A DNA stretch of 64,000 nt. Source: Achromobacter aloeverae. Its GTDB lineage: Bacteria; Pseudomonadota; Gammaproteobacteria; Burkholderiales; Burkholderiaceae_B. The notes beneath the pieces were generated by a model. The model did not search any database. It was not told the DNA's origin and worked only from the letters and a program-made list of their open reading frames with translations. How positions within the stretch are numbered: position 1 is the stretch's first letter; every line of letters starts with the position of its first letter. Location: NCBI RefSeq assembly GCF_004121055.1, contig NZ_PYAL01000005.1:372001-436000 (forward strand). The letters run 5' to 3'. Shown here in pieces: positions 7,969-16,472 of this stretch. The translations under genes and the position numbers were made by a program.

Positions 7969-8472
7969 ATGAATCAAATCGAACGGACCGCCAGATTCAT
8001 GAATCAGAACGGATTGACACTCGTCACCGCCGAATCGTGCACGGCAGGGTTGATCGCCTCGACGATGGCCGACCTTCCCGGGGCCGGCAGCCTGCTCGAT
8101 TGCGCGTTCGTGGTGTATTCCCCCGAAGCGAAAGTTCGCTGCCTGGGCCTGGAGCCATCCCTGCTGGAAAAGCATAACCTGACCAGCGAGGCAGTTGCAC
8201 GCGCGATGGCGCTGGGCGCCGCCAGGCGCAGCCCGGCGAACGTGGCCATCGCCAACACCGGCGTGACGGACAATGTCGATGACGAGATCCCGGCCGGGAC
8301 CCAATGTTTTGCTTGGGTCTTCAAGCAGGGCGCGGCCGATGCGCATCCCACCGTCTTCACCGAAACGCGCCGTTTTGACGGTGGCCGCCACGGCGTGAGA
8401 AAAGCCGCCGCCGAATTCGCGCTGGGCAGAATAATGGAGCTTTTTCCCGAGGTGGATCGTGCGAGCAGGTGA
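7969..8472 (+). CDS. CinA C-terminal-domain amidase (PncC-like nicotinamide-nucleotide amidohydrolase)
   Basis: A 167-residue stand-alone CinA-C domain. Family members deamidate nicotinamide mononucleotide to nicotinic acid mononucleotide in the pyridine-nucleotide salvage cycle. TAESCTAGLIAS near residues 19-30 contains the catalytic serine, and AIANTGVTD near 90-98 is the conserved central loop, where most homologues have a Gly-rich variant. It follows the PsiD-like gene by 69 nt on the same strand and may be co-transcribed. Since pncC is usually a core gene at another locus, this may be an additional copy with a different role; that is inference. Confidence 0.85.
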   Translation: MNQIERTARFMNQNGLTLVTAESCTAGLIASTMADLPGAGSLLDCAFVVYSPEAKVRCLGLEPSLLEKHNLTSEAVARAMALGAARRSPANVAIANTGVTDNVDDEIPAGTQCFAWVFKQGAADAHPTVFTETRRFDGGRHGVRKAAAEFALGRIMELFPEVDRASR

Positions 8473-8678
8473 TCAAACGCCGCGGCATTGCTCGAAGATT
8501 TGACGGGCGGCGCGGTCGTCGCCCCGCAGGGATAGCTAGGGAGCGCGGGGATGCTCCAGCAGATCGAAGACCCGGGACTGGGTATGGCCGGCGGTTCGCC
8601 CTCATGCCTGGACGTGGAACCCGGAGGCGGTGCGAGTGACCTATCTCGACTTCGATCGCCGATAAGGAAACCCGAGCG

Positions 8679-9644
8679 ATGCATGTCAACACAAATGGTG
8701 CGGTCCCCCAGTCTGAGTTCCAACGCGGAGAGCCGCAACGCCACGACGCGCGGGGCACGACAGGAGAGGGCGCCGCCGCCCTGTCATTCAGGAGCTTTCC
8801 GGCTTCCGCCGCGGGGCGAGCCGCCACGACGTGTTGTGGCGGCGAACTGTTCTGGCCCGCCGCGTACACTGAGCGGAAGGCCATCGAGATAGCGGCGGCC
8901 AACGAGAGCGCATCGCGGACCGTTGTCCACGCGCAATTCGCTTTGCGTGAGGGTGAAGGCCCCTCGCCCTATATCGCATTCCCCCCAGGCGCGGCCGGGA
9001 CGGAGGCAGTTCCCCTGGAGTTGCCCAATCTGCGGGCTTATTCGGTGGGCGACAGGTGGACCGTCATTCCCAGGCCGGGGAAGATCTCGATGCTTGAATG
9101 CCTGCTCAAGGCCGCGATTTGCGATGGCAAGCGTCCGGAAGAAGCCAGGAAGATACTGGCCGAGAAACCCAGGTTCGGTCCTGACGATCTCGGTAGCTGG
9201 GGCATCCATGAAACTCTGCTCGGCGAGCGATCAGGCGTCCAGCGCTACGGGTCGTGCGAGATGCTGGAATCGATGGACAGGGAAAGATGGGCCAAGCTTT
9301 GGAGTGTCGTTAAACCGGAGCGGAGATTGATCCACGAGAGAATGGCTGCCGATCTGGTGCACCAGGCCTTGGAGTCGAAGTTCGACATGGCCCGTGGGGA
9401 AAGGCAGGAGCCGAAATTCGACTATGTCCTGTTCCTTAGCCAGTCGCATATCCCCGATAAGACTTGGGGTCGGCCCACGCTCGCCTACCAGAAGTTGAAG
9501 CTGGTGCATGGCGTAAACCTGCGGGAATGTGTTATTTCCTTCCGCGAGCTGCCATCGGGAAAGTGCGAGACGGCGCCCGTGTTTGCTTTCGACGACAACA
9601 TAGAATCCTGGACGTTCTACGGTTTCAAGAAGAACAAGGATTGA
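8679..9644 (+). CDS. Unrecognised 321-residue protein with disordered N-terminus
   Basis: I do not recognise the family. The first 60 or so residues are polar, Gly/Ala/Ser-rich and probably disordered. There is no signal peptide and no transmembrane helix. The rest looks globular, with predicted mixed alpha/beta segments such as KPRFGPDDLGSWGIHETLLG and a C-terminal half rich in aromatic and charged residues (FDYVLFLSQSHIPDKTWG). GC content and codon choice differ from the neighbours: AGG/AGA arginine codons and A/T-ending codons are common in the second half. The layout would suit a secreted effector, but no secretion gene is nearby. The ATG at 8679 has AAGGA 11 nt upstream. Confidence 0.6.
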   Translation: MHVNTNGAVPQSEFQRGEPQRHDARGTTGEGAAALSFRSFPASAAGRAATTCCGGELFWPAAYTERKAIEIAAANESASRTVVHAQFALREGEGPSPYIAFPPGAAGTEAVPLELPNLRAYSVGDRWTVIPRPGKISMLECLLKAAICDGKRPEEARKILAEKPRFGPDDLGSWGIHETLLGERSGVQRYGSCEMLESMDRERWAKLWSVVKPERRLIHERMAADLVHQALESKFDMARGERQEPKFDYVLFLSQSHIPDKTWGRPTLAYQKLKLVHGVNLRECVISFRELPSGKCETAPVFAFDDNIESWTFYGFKKNKD

Positions 9645-9672
9645 CCGTGGGTCGAGCACGAGGCCGGCAGAG

Positions 9673-10296
9673 CTAGGCGAGCAGCCGCAAGGCCTCGTCC
9701 AGCGAGAGCACGGTGCTGCGGGTGTCGAACGCCGTCGAGAAAAGATGCTCGTGCACGACCAGGTCGGGGTCGTAGCAGCAATCCTTCACGGTGTACAAAC
9801 GGAAATCGGCATCGCTCGCATGGGCGACCGAGGACAGCACGACGCCCGTCGACGCGATACCCACCATGATCAGGGTGTCGACGCCTTGCGCGGAAAGACG
9901 CAACTGCAGGTCGGTGCCGAAGAACACGCTGGCGCGGTGGGCGATGATCGTCGGTTCATCGGGCTGCTGGCCCAGCTCGGGCGAGATCCTGTCATCGACG
10001 AACAGGCCCAGCCGTTTGATACCTTGCCCGTTCCTGTTCAAGGGACTGACTTCCGGGTAGCCGGGACCGAAGTGGATCTTCGCGAAGTAGACACCGACGC
10101 CCTTGGCCCGCGCGGCGTCGCATAGCGCCCGCGTATTGGAGAGCAGTGTGGGCGCGACCGCTGGAAACAGCGCCAGGATGTCCGTCTGGTAGTGCATGAC
10201 CACCAGGGCGGTCCGCGCTGGAACGAGGGCGGAAACATCAGCGGAACGGGCCAGGATATTGGCGCTCGCCGTACTGGGAGTTGCTCGCGTGGGCAC
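9673..10296 (-). CDS. Isochorismatase-fold hydrolase-like protein lacking the catalytic cysteine
   Basis: A 207-residue member of the isochorismatase/nicotinamidase superfamily (RTALVVMHYQTDIL near 28-41, then the core to about 200). Canonical cysteine hydrolases use Asp, Lys and Cys. Here the Asp position reads His in VVMHYQTD, and the usual cysteine loop reads VGIASTGVVLSS, with Val in the place of Cys. The fold is clear, but amidase chemistry is doubtful. A subfamily with the same GIAxxGVVLS loop exists, so this is probably a lineage feature rather than recent decay. The start is a GTG with GGAG 8 nt before it. It ends 28 nt from the convergent 321-residue gene. Confidence 0.8.
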   Translation of the reverse strand: MPTRATPSTASANILARSADVSALVPARTALVVMHYQTDILALFPAVAPTLLSNTRALCDAARAKGVGVYFAKIHFGPGYPEVSPLNRNGQGIKRLGLFVDDRISPELGQQPDEPTIIAHRASVFFGTDLQLRLSAQGVDTLIMVGIASTGVVLSSVAHASDADFRLYTVKDCCYDPDLVVHEHLFSTAFDTRSTVLSLDEALRLLA

Positions 10297-10389
10297 CTGC
10301 GTCTCCGGATCTTTTCAGGGAGTACGCCGCCCGCGTCGCGGCGGCGGCATGGCCGGAATTATACGATCGGCCCGCCGCCCGGCCAGCCT

Positions 10390-10839
10390 TTATTGTTGTG
10401 CCTTGAACCGATTGCGCAGCTCACGAATCTGATCGTGGTTGCGCAAGACGCCCTGGTACTGCCGCTCCACCACCGCGCGAACTTCCGGTGTCAGGTCTCC
10501 CTTCAGCGCATCGGTGTATTTTTCCTTGGCGTGGTCTTCGCCGCGCTCGCACTCCTCGAGAATGGCGGTGTCGCTGCGGCCGGTGACGGTGGACTTCAGT
10601 TCGGTCCATCCACGGTGCATGGCGCCAGCCACACTGCCGCCCGTCGCGGGGTCGCCGCCCAACTGGCGCACGATGGCCTGCAACTCAGCCGCGCCCGATG
10701 CGCAATCACGGGAGCGGCTTTCGAAGAGGGCCTTCAGCTCCGTGTTCTTGGTGTCTTCGGCGGCCTTGGCAAAGCCCTTTTCGCCGTTCTTGGACGTTTC
10801 TATCAGTTCGTTCAGTACTTTGACGACGTGGTCAGCCAT
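10390..10839 (-). CDS. PA2169-family four-helix-bundle protein (DUF2383)
   Basis: A 149-residue all-alpha protein. DUF2383 proteins form ferritin-like bundles and are often linked to general stress; no enzyme activity is established. Here conserved segments are LNELIETSKNGEKGFAKAAE near 9-28 and a second acidic pair, EECERGEDHAKEKY, near 94-107. The start is taken at the second ATG (10839), because CGGAG sits 6 nt before it; the ATG at 10845 directly abuts that sequence. It reads in the same direction as the small secreted protein upstream of it, 97 nt away, and both look like stress-related products. Confidence 0.85.
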   Translation of the reverse strand: MADHVVKVLNELIETSKNGEKGFAKAAEDTKNTELKALFESRSRDCASGAAELQAIVRQLGGDPATGGSVAGAMHRGWTELKSTVTGRSDTAILEECERGEDHAKEKYTDALKGDLTPEVRAVVERQYQGVLRNHDQIRELRNRFKAQQ

Positions 10840-10936
10840 GGTCATCTCCGGGTGAAATGGAGCCCTGGAAAACAGGACCCTGGTAAAAAACGGCGGATGC
10901 GGAGGATCCGCAACCGCCTCGGCTCACGCGTGAGTC

Positions 10937-11299
10937 TTACTTGTTGTATTGCCGCTTGGCATTGGCCACGCAGGCGTCCTTCGCATTACCGGACATCGTG
11001 TCGCACTTTTCCTTGGCGACCTTGTAGTCGGCGTCGTTCTTGGTCTTGTTGGCATCGCGGCTCGCTTCGGCCTGCTCCTTGTTTTCCTTCAAGTCGGCCT
11101 TGGCCTTGTCGCGTGCGGCCTTGGCTTGTTGCTCGCACACGTCCTTGCTGTCGCCCTTCATGGCGTCGCATCGTTTTTGCTCCGTCTTGTAATGGGCGTC
11201 GATGTCCTTGGTGGTGGTGGCCGTCTGCGCATGGGCACCGAAAGACATCATGCTCAGGCCGAAAATGGCGGCAGCGAAAACAGGTTTGAAGTTGTTCAT
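10937..11299 (-). CDS. Small secreted helical protein, function unknown
   Basis: A 120-residue protein with a clear Sec signal peptide (MNNFKPVFAAAIFGLSMMS, cleavage after AHA near residue 24). The mature part is Lys/Ala/Asp-rich and helical with four cysteines in two CDxM...KDxC units (CDAMKGDSKDVC and CDTMSGNAKDAC), suggesting an internal duplication with two disulfides in the periplasm. Similar lysine-rich, cysteine-containing proteins are common in Burkholderiales, but their role is not known. The start has AAGGAGAA 5 nt upstream. Followed by the DUF2383 gene. Confidence 0.75.
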   Translation of the reverse strand: MNNFKPVFAAAIFGLSMMSFGAHAQTATTTKDIDAHYKTEQKRCDAMKGDSKDVCEQQAKAARDKAKADLKENKEQAEASRDANKTKNDADYKVAKEKCDTMSGNAKDACVANAKRQYNK

Positions 11300-11713
11300 A
11301 GGGTTCTCCTTTGATCAGGCGTCACCGGCAAGCCCCCTCGGCATTCCCGGTCGCCTGGATACTCGGGCGGTATGGCGCCACGCCCGATGAGCTAAGCAAC
11401 CCTCGTGCCTGGACCGCCCACTCCATCCACGCATCAGACTGCGAAGTGCTGTGCAGCACCCTGCAGTGCTGCAGGGGTGCCGGCATACCCGTTCGGGATC
11501 GCGCTGGTCGACGGCGCCGTCGGCATCCGGCGCTTTACCGCCGAGCAGGAGCGCCCCTGCGGCGATGGCCTGGGCGTCGCGCCTGCGTACCGTGGGGGCG
11601 GAAGATTATGCCGGCCACGGCGGTACCGCCAGCTCGCATGACCTTGACGTTGGGCCCGCTCAGCGATGCGTGGAGGATGCTGCCGCGGGAACAGGAGAGA
11701 GGGACTGTCAGCG
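11300..11713. other. 414-bp region without a convincing gene; two adjacent hairpins
   Basis: No frame here shows homology, a good ribosome-binding site or plausible composition. It contains two neighbouring perfect inverted repeats: GTGCTG-TG-CAGCAC at 11446-11459 and CCCTGCAG-TG-CTGCAGGG at 11459-11476. They share one base and cannot both be fully formed. The segment should hold the promoter of the small secreted protein on its left and the 3' trailer of the dppF-like gene on its right. Confidence 0.5.
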
Positions 11714-12691
11714 CTAGGCCGGTGTCCGCGGGTACAGGTGGCACGCCACTTCCCGCCCTTCGATTTGCCGCAACACAGGATATTCCCGTTTGCAGACATC
11801 CATGGCCTTGGGGCAGCGAGGGTGGAAATGGCAGCCCGTGGGCGGGTTCAGGGGGGACGCGATGTCGCCCTCGATCTTGGCCACGGTGATCCGGTTGCCG
11901 GGGTCCGGCACGGGCGAAGCCGCGCGCAGTGCCTGGGTGTACGGATGCAAAGGATCCTCGAACAGGGTATCGACGCCGCCTTTTTCCACGATGCGGCCCA
12001 GGTACATGACCGCCACGTTGTCGCAGAAATGCCGCACCACGCCCAGGTCGTGGGAGATGAAGACGAAACTCAGGCCCCGCTTGCGCTGCAAGTCTTCCAT
12101 CAGCAGCAATACCTGCGCCTGGATGGAGACGTCCAAGGCCGATACCGGCTCGTCCGCCACGATCAGCTTGGGATTCAAGGACAGCGCGCGCGCGATCCCC
12201 ACGCGCTGGCGCTGGCCGCCGGAGAATTCGTGGGGATACTTCTGCATGGCCTGGGCGGGCAGGCCGACCTCCAGGAGCGCGCCCTCGATCTTCTCCTTGA
12301 CGTTGGCGCGGGTGGCCACCCCGTGCAGCAGCATGGGCTCGGCCAGCGTCTGGCCTATCGTCATGCGCGGATTCAACGACGCATAGGGATCCTGGAAGAT
12401 GATCTGGATCTCGCGGCGCAGCGCGCGCAGGCGGTTGGCGTCGAAATCGACGATGTTCTCGCCCTGGTACAGCACCTGGCCGGCGCTGGGCTCGGCCAGG
12501 CGCAGCAAGCTGCGGCCGGCGGTGGATTTGCCGCAACCGGATTCCCCGACGATGCCGAAGGCCTCGCCCTCGGCCACCTGGAAGGATATGTCGTGCACGG
12601 CATGCAATACGGCCTTCTTGCCGCCCATGAATCCCTGCTTCACGACGAAGTGCTTGGACAGGTTCTTGACTTCGAGGAGCGGGCGATTCAT
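11714..12691 (-). CDS. Peptide/opine ABC transporter ATP-binding protein (DppF-type)
   Basis: Energises import of peptides, opines or similar small solutes from the inner face of the membrane. The 325-residue protein starts [15 protein letters not shown] at 12691. Walker A is GESGCGKST near 49-57, the signature FSGGQRQRVGIARAL lies in the middle, and Walker B LIVADEPVSALD follows. The C-terminal oligopeptide-transporter domain has the Cys motif typical of DppF/OppF (CHFHPRCPKAMDVC). The ATG overlaps the stop of the upstream ATPase gene by 4 nt (ATGA), and it is the last gene of the dppBCDF-like operon. Confidence 0.93.
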   Translation of the reverse strand: MNRPLLEVKNLSKHFVVKQGFMGGKKAVLHAVHDISFQVAEGEAFGIVGESGCGKSTAGRSLLRLAEPSAGQVLYQGENIVDFDANRLRALRREIQIIFQDPYASLNPRMTIGQTLAEPMLLHGVATRANVKEKIEGALLEVGLPAQAMQKYPHEFSGGQRQRVGIARALSLNPKLIVADEPVSALDVSIQAQVLLLMEDLQRKRGLSFVFISHDLGVVRHFCDNVAVMYLGRIVEKGGVDTLFEDPLHPYTQALRAASPVPDPGNRITVAKIEGDIASPLNPPTGCHFHPRCPKAMDVCKREYPVLRQIEGREVACHLYPRTPA

Positions 12692-13710
12692 GCGGTGGCT
12701 TCCATACAGGTGGTTTCCGCGCGGACCCAGCAGCGCGCCAGGTGGCTCGGGTCGCCCGCCACGGGGGCCAGGGGCGGCATGGCCTGGCGGCAGCGGGATT
12801 CGGCCAGCGGACAGCGATCGACATACCGGCAACCGGGCGTTTCCATCGTTATGGGGGGCACCTGGCCCGGGATGGGGCGCAGGTCGGCGCGCGGGCGATC
12901 CACGCGAGGCATGGATCGCAGCAAGGCCTCGGTATAGGGGTGCGTCGGACGCGAGAAGAGCGATTTGACGTCGGCTTGTTCGATGATGCGGCCGCCATAC
13001 ATGACGGCGACGCGGTCGGCGATGGAGGCCACCACGCCAAGATTATGCGTGATGAAGACCATGCCCATCTGGCGGTTGGCCTTCAGGTCGGCCAGCAAGG
13101 CCAGGATCTGCACCTGTATGGTCACGTCCAGCGCCGTGGTGGGTTCGTCGGCCAGTAGCAGTTGCGGTTCGCAAGCCAGGGCCATGGCGATCATGACCCG
13201 TTGCCGCATGCCGCCGCTGAACTGGTGCGGATAGTCGTCATAGCGGCTCGCGGCGGCGGGGATGCGTACCCAATCCAGTAATTCCAGCGCGCGCTTGCGG
13301 GCGTCGGCACGGGATGCCTGGCGGTGGTAGCGCAGCGATTCGGCGATCTGGCTGCCCACTGTCATGACAGGATTGAGCGAAGTCATGGGCTCCTGGAAGA
13401 TCATGGCCATGCGGTTGCCGCGGATCTTCTCCATTTCCGCTTCCGGGCGGGTGAGCAATTCCTCGCCGTCGAGGCGGATGCTGCCGCGCGCGACGCGGCC
13501 CTGGGCCGAGGGGATCAGACGCATCACCGATAGCGAGGTAATGCTCTTGCCGCAGCCGGATTCGCCGACGATGGCCAGCGTTTCGTTGCGCCCCACGGTG
13601 AAACTGAGGTCACGGATGGCGGGCAGCCACCGGCCCTGCACGCGAAACTCGGTGCTGAGGTTCTCGACCGCGAGCACGGGAGGGGCGGAAGTCATGTCGA
13701 AGTCACTCAT
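12688..13710 (-). CDS. Peptide/opine ABC transporter ATP-binding protein (DppD-type)
   Basis: The second ATPase of the importer, 340 residues. Walker A GESGCGKS near residues 53-60, signature [15 protein letters not shown], Walker [13 protein letters not shown], and a C-terminal oligo_HPY domain with [14 protein letters not shown]. DppD- and DppF-type subunits normally form a heterodimer whose C-terminal cysteines can hold an iron-sulfur cluster in some relatives; that is family knowledge, not seen directly. It overlaps the upstream permease gene by 8 nt; an in-frame ATG at 13695 is an alternative start. Confidence 0.93.
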   Translation of the reverse strand: MSDFDMTSAPPVLAVENLSTEFRVQGRWLPAIRDLSFTVGRNETLAIVGESGCGKSITSLSVMRLIPSAQGRVARGSIRLDGEELLTRPEAEMEKIRGNRMAMIFQEPMTSLNPVMTVGSQIAESLRYHRQASRADARKRALELLDWVRIPAAASRYDDYPHQFSGGMRQRVMIAMALACEPQLLLADEPTTALDVTIQVQILALLADLKANRQMGMVFITHNLGVVASIADRVAVMYGGRIIEQADVKSLFSRPTHPYTEALLRSMPRVDRPRADLRPIPGQVPPITMETPGCRYVDRCPLAESRCRQAMPPLAPVAGDPSHLARCWVRAETTCMEATA

Positions 13711-14569
13711 TGCGCAGTTTCGGATCGGTGGCGTCGCGCAGGCCGTCGCCCAGCAGGTTCAGCGCAACCATGATGACCAGGATGGCGATGCTGGGGAAGA
13801 TCACCAGCCATGGGGCGTCCAGCATGTTCTCGAAGCCGTCGCGGATCATGCCGCCCCAGGTGGCCGTGGGCGGGCGCACCCCAAGGCCGATGAAGCTGAG
13901 CGAGGCCTCGGTACGGATGGCGGTGGCCAGCCACAGGGATCCCAGGACCAGGATTTCGTCGAGGATATTTGGCAGGATGTGGCGCAGCATCAGGCGCATG
14001 TCGGAATAGCCCAGCGCGCGTCCGGCTTCGATGAAATCGCGCTGCTTGATGGCCAGCGTCGGCGCGCGGGCGATCCGGGCGAAAGGGGCGATGGCCGTGA
14101 AGGCGATGGCGATGATCAGGTTGCCCATGGACGGCCCGAGCACCGCCACCACCAGCAGGCCCATGACCAGGCTGGGGAAGGACAGCAGCATGTCCATGCA
14201 CGACATGATGAGGCGGTCGACGCGTCCGCCCCGGTAGCCGGCCAGGATACCCAGCAGGCCGCCCACCACCATGGCCACCGCGATGGACGCCACGCCGATG
14301 GCCAGCGATACGCGTGCGCCGTACAGGATGCGCGACCACACGTCGCGTCCGAACGTGTCGGTGCCGAGGAAATGCTCGGCCGACGGCGGTGACAGCTGCG
14401 CCAGGATGTCCTGTTCGTTGGGATCCTGGTGCGTCAGCAGCGGCGCGAAGATGGCGGCGAGGACGACCAGCAAGGTGACGAAGGCACCGAAACTGGCGGC
14501 CTTGCGGCGCCAGCACAGGCGCGCCAACCGGCGTATCGGTGAAACGCGGGAGAGGGCGATAGCGGTCAT
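13703..14569 (-). CDS. Peptide/opine ABC transporter permease (DppC-type)
   Basis: A 288-residue inner-membrane permease starting [17 protein letters not shown]. One N-terminal helix (about 28-48) is followed by the periplasmic loop with the DppC hallmark [21 protein letters not shown], then five helices of the BPD_transp_1 domain with the EAA loop ([21 protein letters not shown]) that docks on the ATPases. The start codon overlaps the stop of the DppB-type gene (ATGA at 14569-14566), so the two permeases are translationally coupled. Longer frames upstream are shadows inside the dppB-like gene. Confidence 0.93.
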   Translation of the reverse strand: MTAIALSRVSPIRRLARLCWRRKAASFGAFVTLLVVLAAIFAPLLTHQDPNEQDILAQLSPPSAEHFLGTDTFGRDVWSRILYGARVSLAIGVASIAVAMVVGGLLGILAGYRGGRVDRLIMSCMDMLLSFPSLVMGLLVVAVLGPSMGNLIIAIAFTAIAPFARIARAPTLAIKQRDFIEAGRALGYSDMRLMLRHILPNILDEILVLGSLWLATAIRTEASLSFIGLGVRPPTATWGGMIRDGFENMLDAPWLVIFPSIAILVIMVALNLLGDGLRDATDPKLRNE

Positions 14570-15507
14570 TGGTTGCGTACCTTGGGATCGATGACGCCGT
14601 ACATCAGATCGGTGAGCAGGTTGGCCAGCACGATGACGAAGGCGTAGATCACCAGCATGGCCTGCAGGGTCGGATAGTCGCGCGAGTTCAGCGCGATGAC
14701 GATCAGCTTGCCCAGGCCTGGCCGGTTGAAGACGATTTCGGTCAACACCGAGTTGCCGATCAGCACGCCCAGGTACAGGCCGATCACCGTGATGATGGGA
14801 ATGAGCGCATTGCGCAGCGTATGGCGCCAGATCACCCAGCGCGCCGGCACGCCCTTGGCCCGGGCGGTGCGGATGTAGTCCTCGCCGATGACGTTGAGCA
14901 TGCTCGAACGCGTGACCCGGGTGATGTACGCCACCATGATCAACCCCAGGTTCAACGCGGGGAGGACAAGGGCGGCGAGCCGTTTTCCGGGATCCGCATA
15001 GCTGGCTTCGCCGATGACCGGCAGCCACTTGAGCTGGATTGAAAACAGCAGCAGTAGAAGGATGGCCGAGATGAAAGCGGGGAAGGACAACCCCAGCAGC
15101 GAGACGCAGCGGATGATGAAATCGGCGGCCCGGTTGCGGTAGCGCGCCGCGACCACGCCCAGCGGCAAGCCCAAGGCCACGCCGATGACGATGGAGGCCG
15201 CCGTGAGTTCGATGGTGTAGGGCAGCACGCGCCACACTTCGGACAGGACGGGCCGGTTGGTGATCATGGACCGGCCCAGGTCGCCGGTCAGCACCTGGCC
15301 CATGAAGTTCAGGTATTGCTGCCAGATCGGCACGTCCAGTCCCAGCTGGGCATGCAGTTGCTCTATCGCCTGCCGCGTCGCGTTCTCACCGAGGATGACG
15401 ACGGCCGGGTCGCCAGGGGCGATACGGACGATGACGAAGACGATGGTGAGCACGCCCAGCAGCGTCGGAATGGCCAGTAGCAGCCGCTTCAGCGCGTACA
15501 GGAACAC
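14566..15507 (-). CDS. Peptide/opine ABC transporter permease (DppB-type)
   Basis: A 313-residue permease, the first gene of the transporter operon. An N-terminal helix (ALKRLLLAIPTLLGVLTIVFV) and the conserved RIAPGDPAVVILGENAT segment are followed by the BPD_transp_1 domain and the EAA loop DYIRTARAKGVPARWVIWRHTLRN. A longer frame reaches 15609, but its added 34 residues come from a GC-rich repeat. A GTG at 15507 with AGGGG 7 nt upstream gives a normal-length protein. It is transcribed divergently from the XRE-cupin regulator gene. Confidence 0.9.
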   Translation of the reverse strand: MFLYALKRLLLAIPTLLGVLTIVFVIVRIAPGDPAVVILGENATRQAIEQLHAQLGLDVPIWQQYLNFMGQVLTGDLGRSMITNRPVLSEVWRVLPYTIELTAASIVIGVALGLPLGVVAARYRNRAADFIIRCVSLLGLSFPAFISAILLLLLFSIQLKWLPVIGEASYADPGKRLAALVLPALNLGLIMVAYITRVTRSSMLNVIGEDYIRTARAKGVPARWVIWRHTLRNALIPIITVIGLYLGVLIGNSVLTEIVFNRPGLGKLIVIALNSRDYPTLQAMLVIYAFVIVLANLLTDLMYGVIDPKVRNQ

Positions 15508-15526
15508 ATTGAGACCCCTGAATGAA

Positions 15527-15570
15527 CCCCCTCCCGCGCCAGGCGCGGCCCCCGGGGGGCGGCAGGGCGG
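15527..15570. repeat. GC-rich palindromic intergenic element, copy A
   Basis: A run built around GCGCCAGGCGC and CCCCCGGGGGG just upstream of the dppB-like start. Similar C-run/G-run elements occur at 38966-39020 and 62861-62908 in this window. Their position outside genes and similar composition suggest a dispersed REP-like element. Confidence 0.45.
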
Positions 15571-15701
15571 ACCGGCGACCGGACTGCCCTGCCTGTGATT
15601 TGGCCGCACCCGCTTGGGAACCGGAGGGTGTACGGCGGTGGGCGCGGAGGCGGGCCCTACACGGTTGTGAATGGTGCATCAGCATGAAAGAATCGTCAAT
15701 A

Positions 15702-15712
15702 TGAAATTTTCA
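15702..15712. promoter_or_regulatory. Candidate operator in the divergent dppB/XRE-cupin spacer
   Basis: TGAAA-T-TTTCA is a perfect palindrome in an AT-rich patch midway between the two divergent starts at 15507 and 15772. Because the neighbouring regulator is an XRE-cupin protein, this is the most obvious candidate binding site for local control of transporter and oxidase genes. The call rests on symmetry and position only. Confidence 0.4.
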
Positions 15713-15771
15713 CTTGCGTGATTCCATCACCAGTGGAAGAATCTGCGCTGTTGCATTTTTGATGGAGCATC

Positions 15772-16437
15772 ATGCCTCCCGCCCAAACATACGAAGCCCG
15801 CAGCGTCGCCGATCTCTGGCTGGGCCAGCAGATACGTCAGGCCCGCAAGAAGCAGGGCCTGTCGATTTCCAAGCTGGCGGAAATGTGCCAGGTCTCGGTC
15901 GGGTTGCTGAGCCAGGTGGAACGGGGCATCAGCTCGCCTTCGGTTCGCATGCTGCGCGCTATTTCGGATGCGCTGGCGATTCCCAGTTCGACCCTGCTGG
16001 AGTTCGGCGACTCGCCCGCCGTCGATGAAAAAGGGATCGTGGCGCGCGCGGGCAGCCATCCGTCGCTGAAGGCGCCGGAAAAGGGGATCGAGAAAGTCAT
16101 CATCACCCCGCAGCCCTCGGCGGGCATCAACGTCTACCGGGCTTTCATCGAGCCCGGCGGCTCCACCGGCGAGGAGTTGTTCACGATCGAGCGGGGCGAG
16201 CAGGTCGGCCTGGTGCTGACCGGCACGCTGGAACTCTGGATCGAGGACAAGAGTTTCACGCTGCATCCGGGAGACAGTTTCCGGTATCACAGCAAGGCGC
16301 CGCACCGCTGGCGCAACCCGGGCGCCGAACGCGCCGAAGTCATCTGGGTGGTGGCCGCGACGCCCCTGGTCGATCACGCGCCGCCGTCTTCCATGACGCT
16401 GGCCGGGACCGCCGGACCGGGCCCGGCCAGCGCCTGA
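15772..16437 (+). CDS. XRE-family transcriptional regulator with C-terminal cupin domain
   Basis: A 221-residue one-component regulator. Residues 17-75 form a Cro/C1 helix-turn-helix (IRQARKKQGLSISKLAEMC, then VGLLSQVERGISSPSV). Residues 120-195 form a small beta-barrel cupin (GEELFTIERGEQVGLVLTGT, then HPGDSFRYHSKAPHRW) that probably senses the substrate or a breakdown product. PuuR-type regulators of amine and amino-acid catabolism share this layout. It is divergent from the transporter operon and 35 nt upstream of the binding-protein gene, so it most likely controls both arms. GGAG lies 5 nt before the ATG. Confidence 0.9.
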   Translation: MPPAQTYEARSVADLWLGQQIRQARKKQGLSISKLAEMCQVSVGLLSQVERGISSPSVRMLRAISDALAIPSSTLLEFGDSPAVDEKGIVARAGSHPSLKAPEKGIEKVIITPQPSAGINVYRAFIEPGGSTGEELFTIERGEQVGLVLTGTLELWIEDKSFTLHPGDSFRYHSKAPHRWRNPGAERAEVIWVVAATPLVDHAPPSSMTLAGTAGPGPASA

Positions 16438-16472
16438 TTTTTCTGTCTGGTTACAAGCAAGAAGGGGAAGTC

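Noticed and set aside
10192-11289. Long plus-strand frame opposite the isochorismatase-like and DUF2383 genes
   Set aside because: It spans several real minus-strand genes and their spacers, contains low-complexity Arg/His/Gly stretches, and shows no start signal.
11535-12824. A 429-codon minus-strand frame overlapping the dppF-like gene
   Set aside because: It runs in another frame of the dppF-like gene and has Arg/Gly/Ala-rich shadow composition; the DppF frame has all ATPase motifs.
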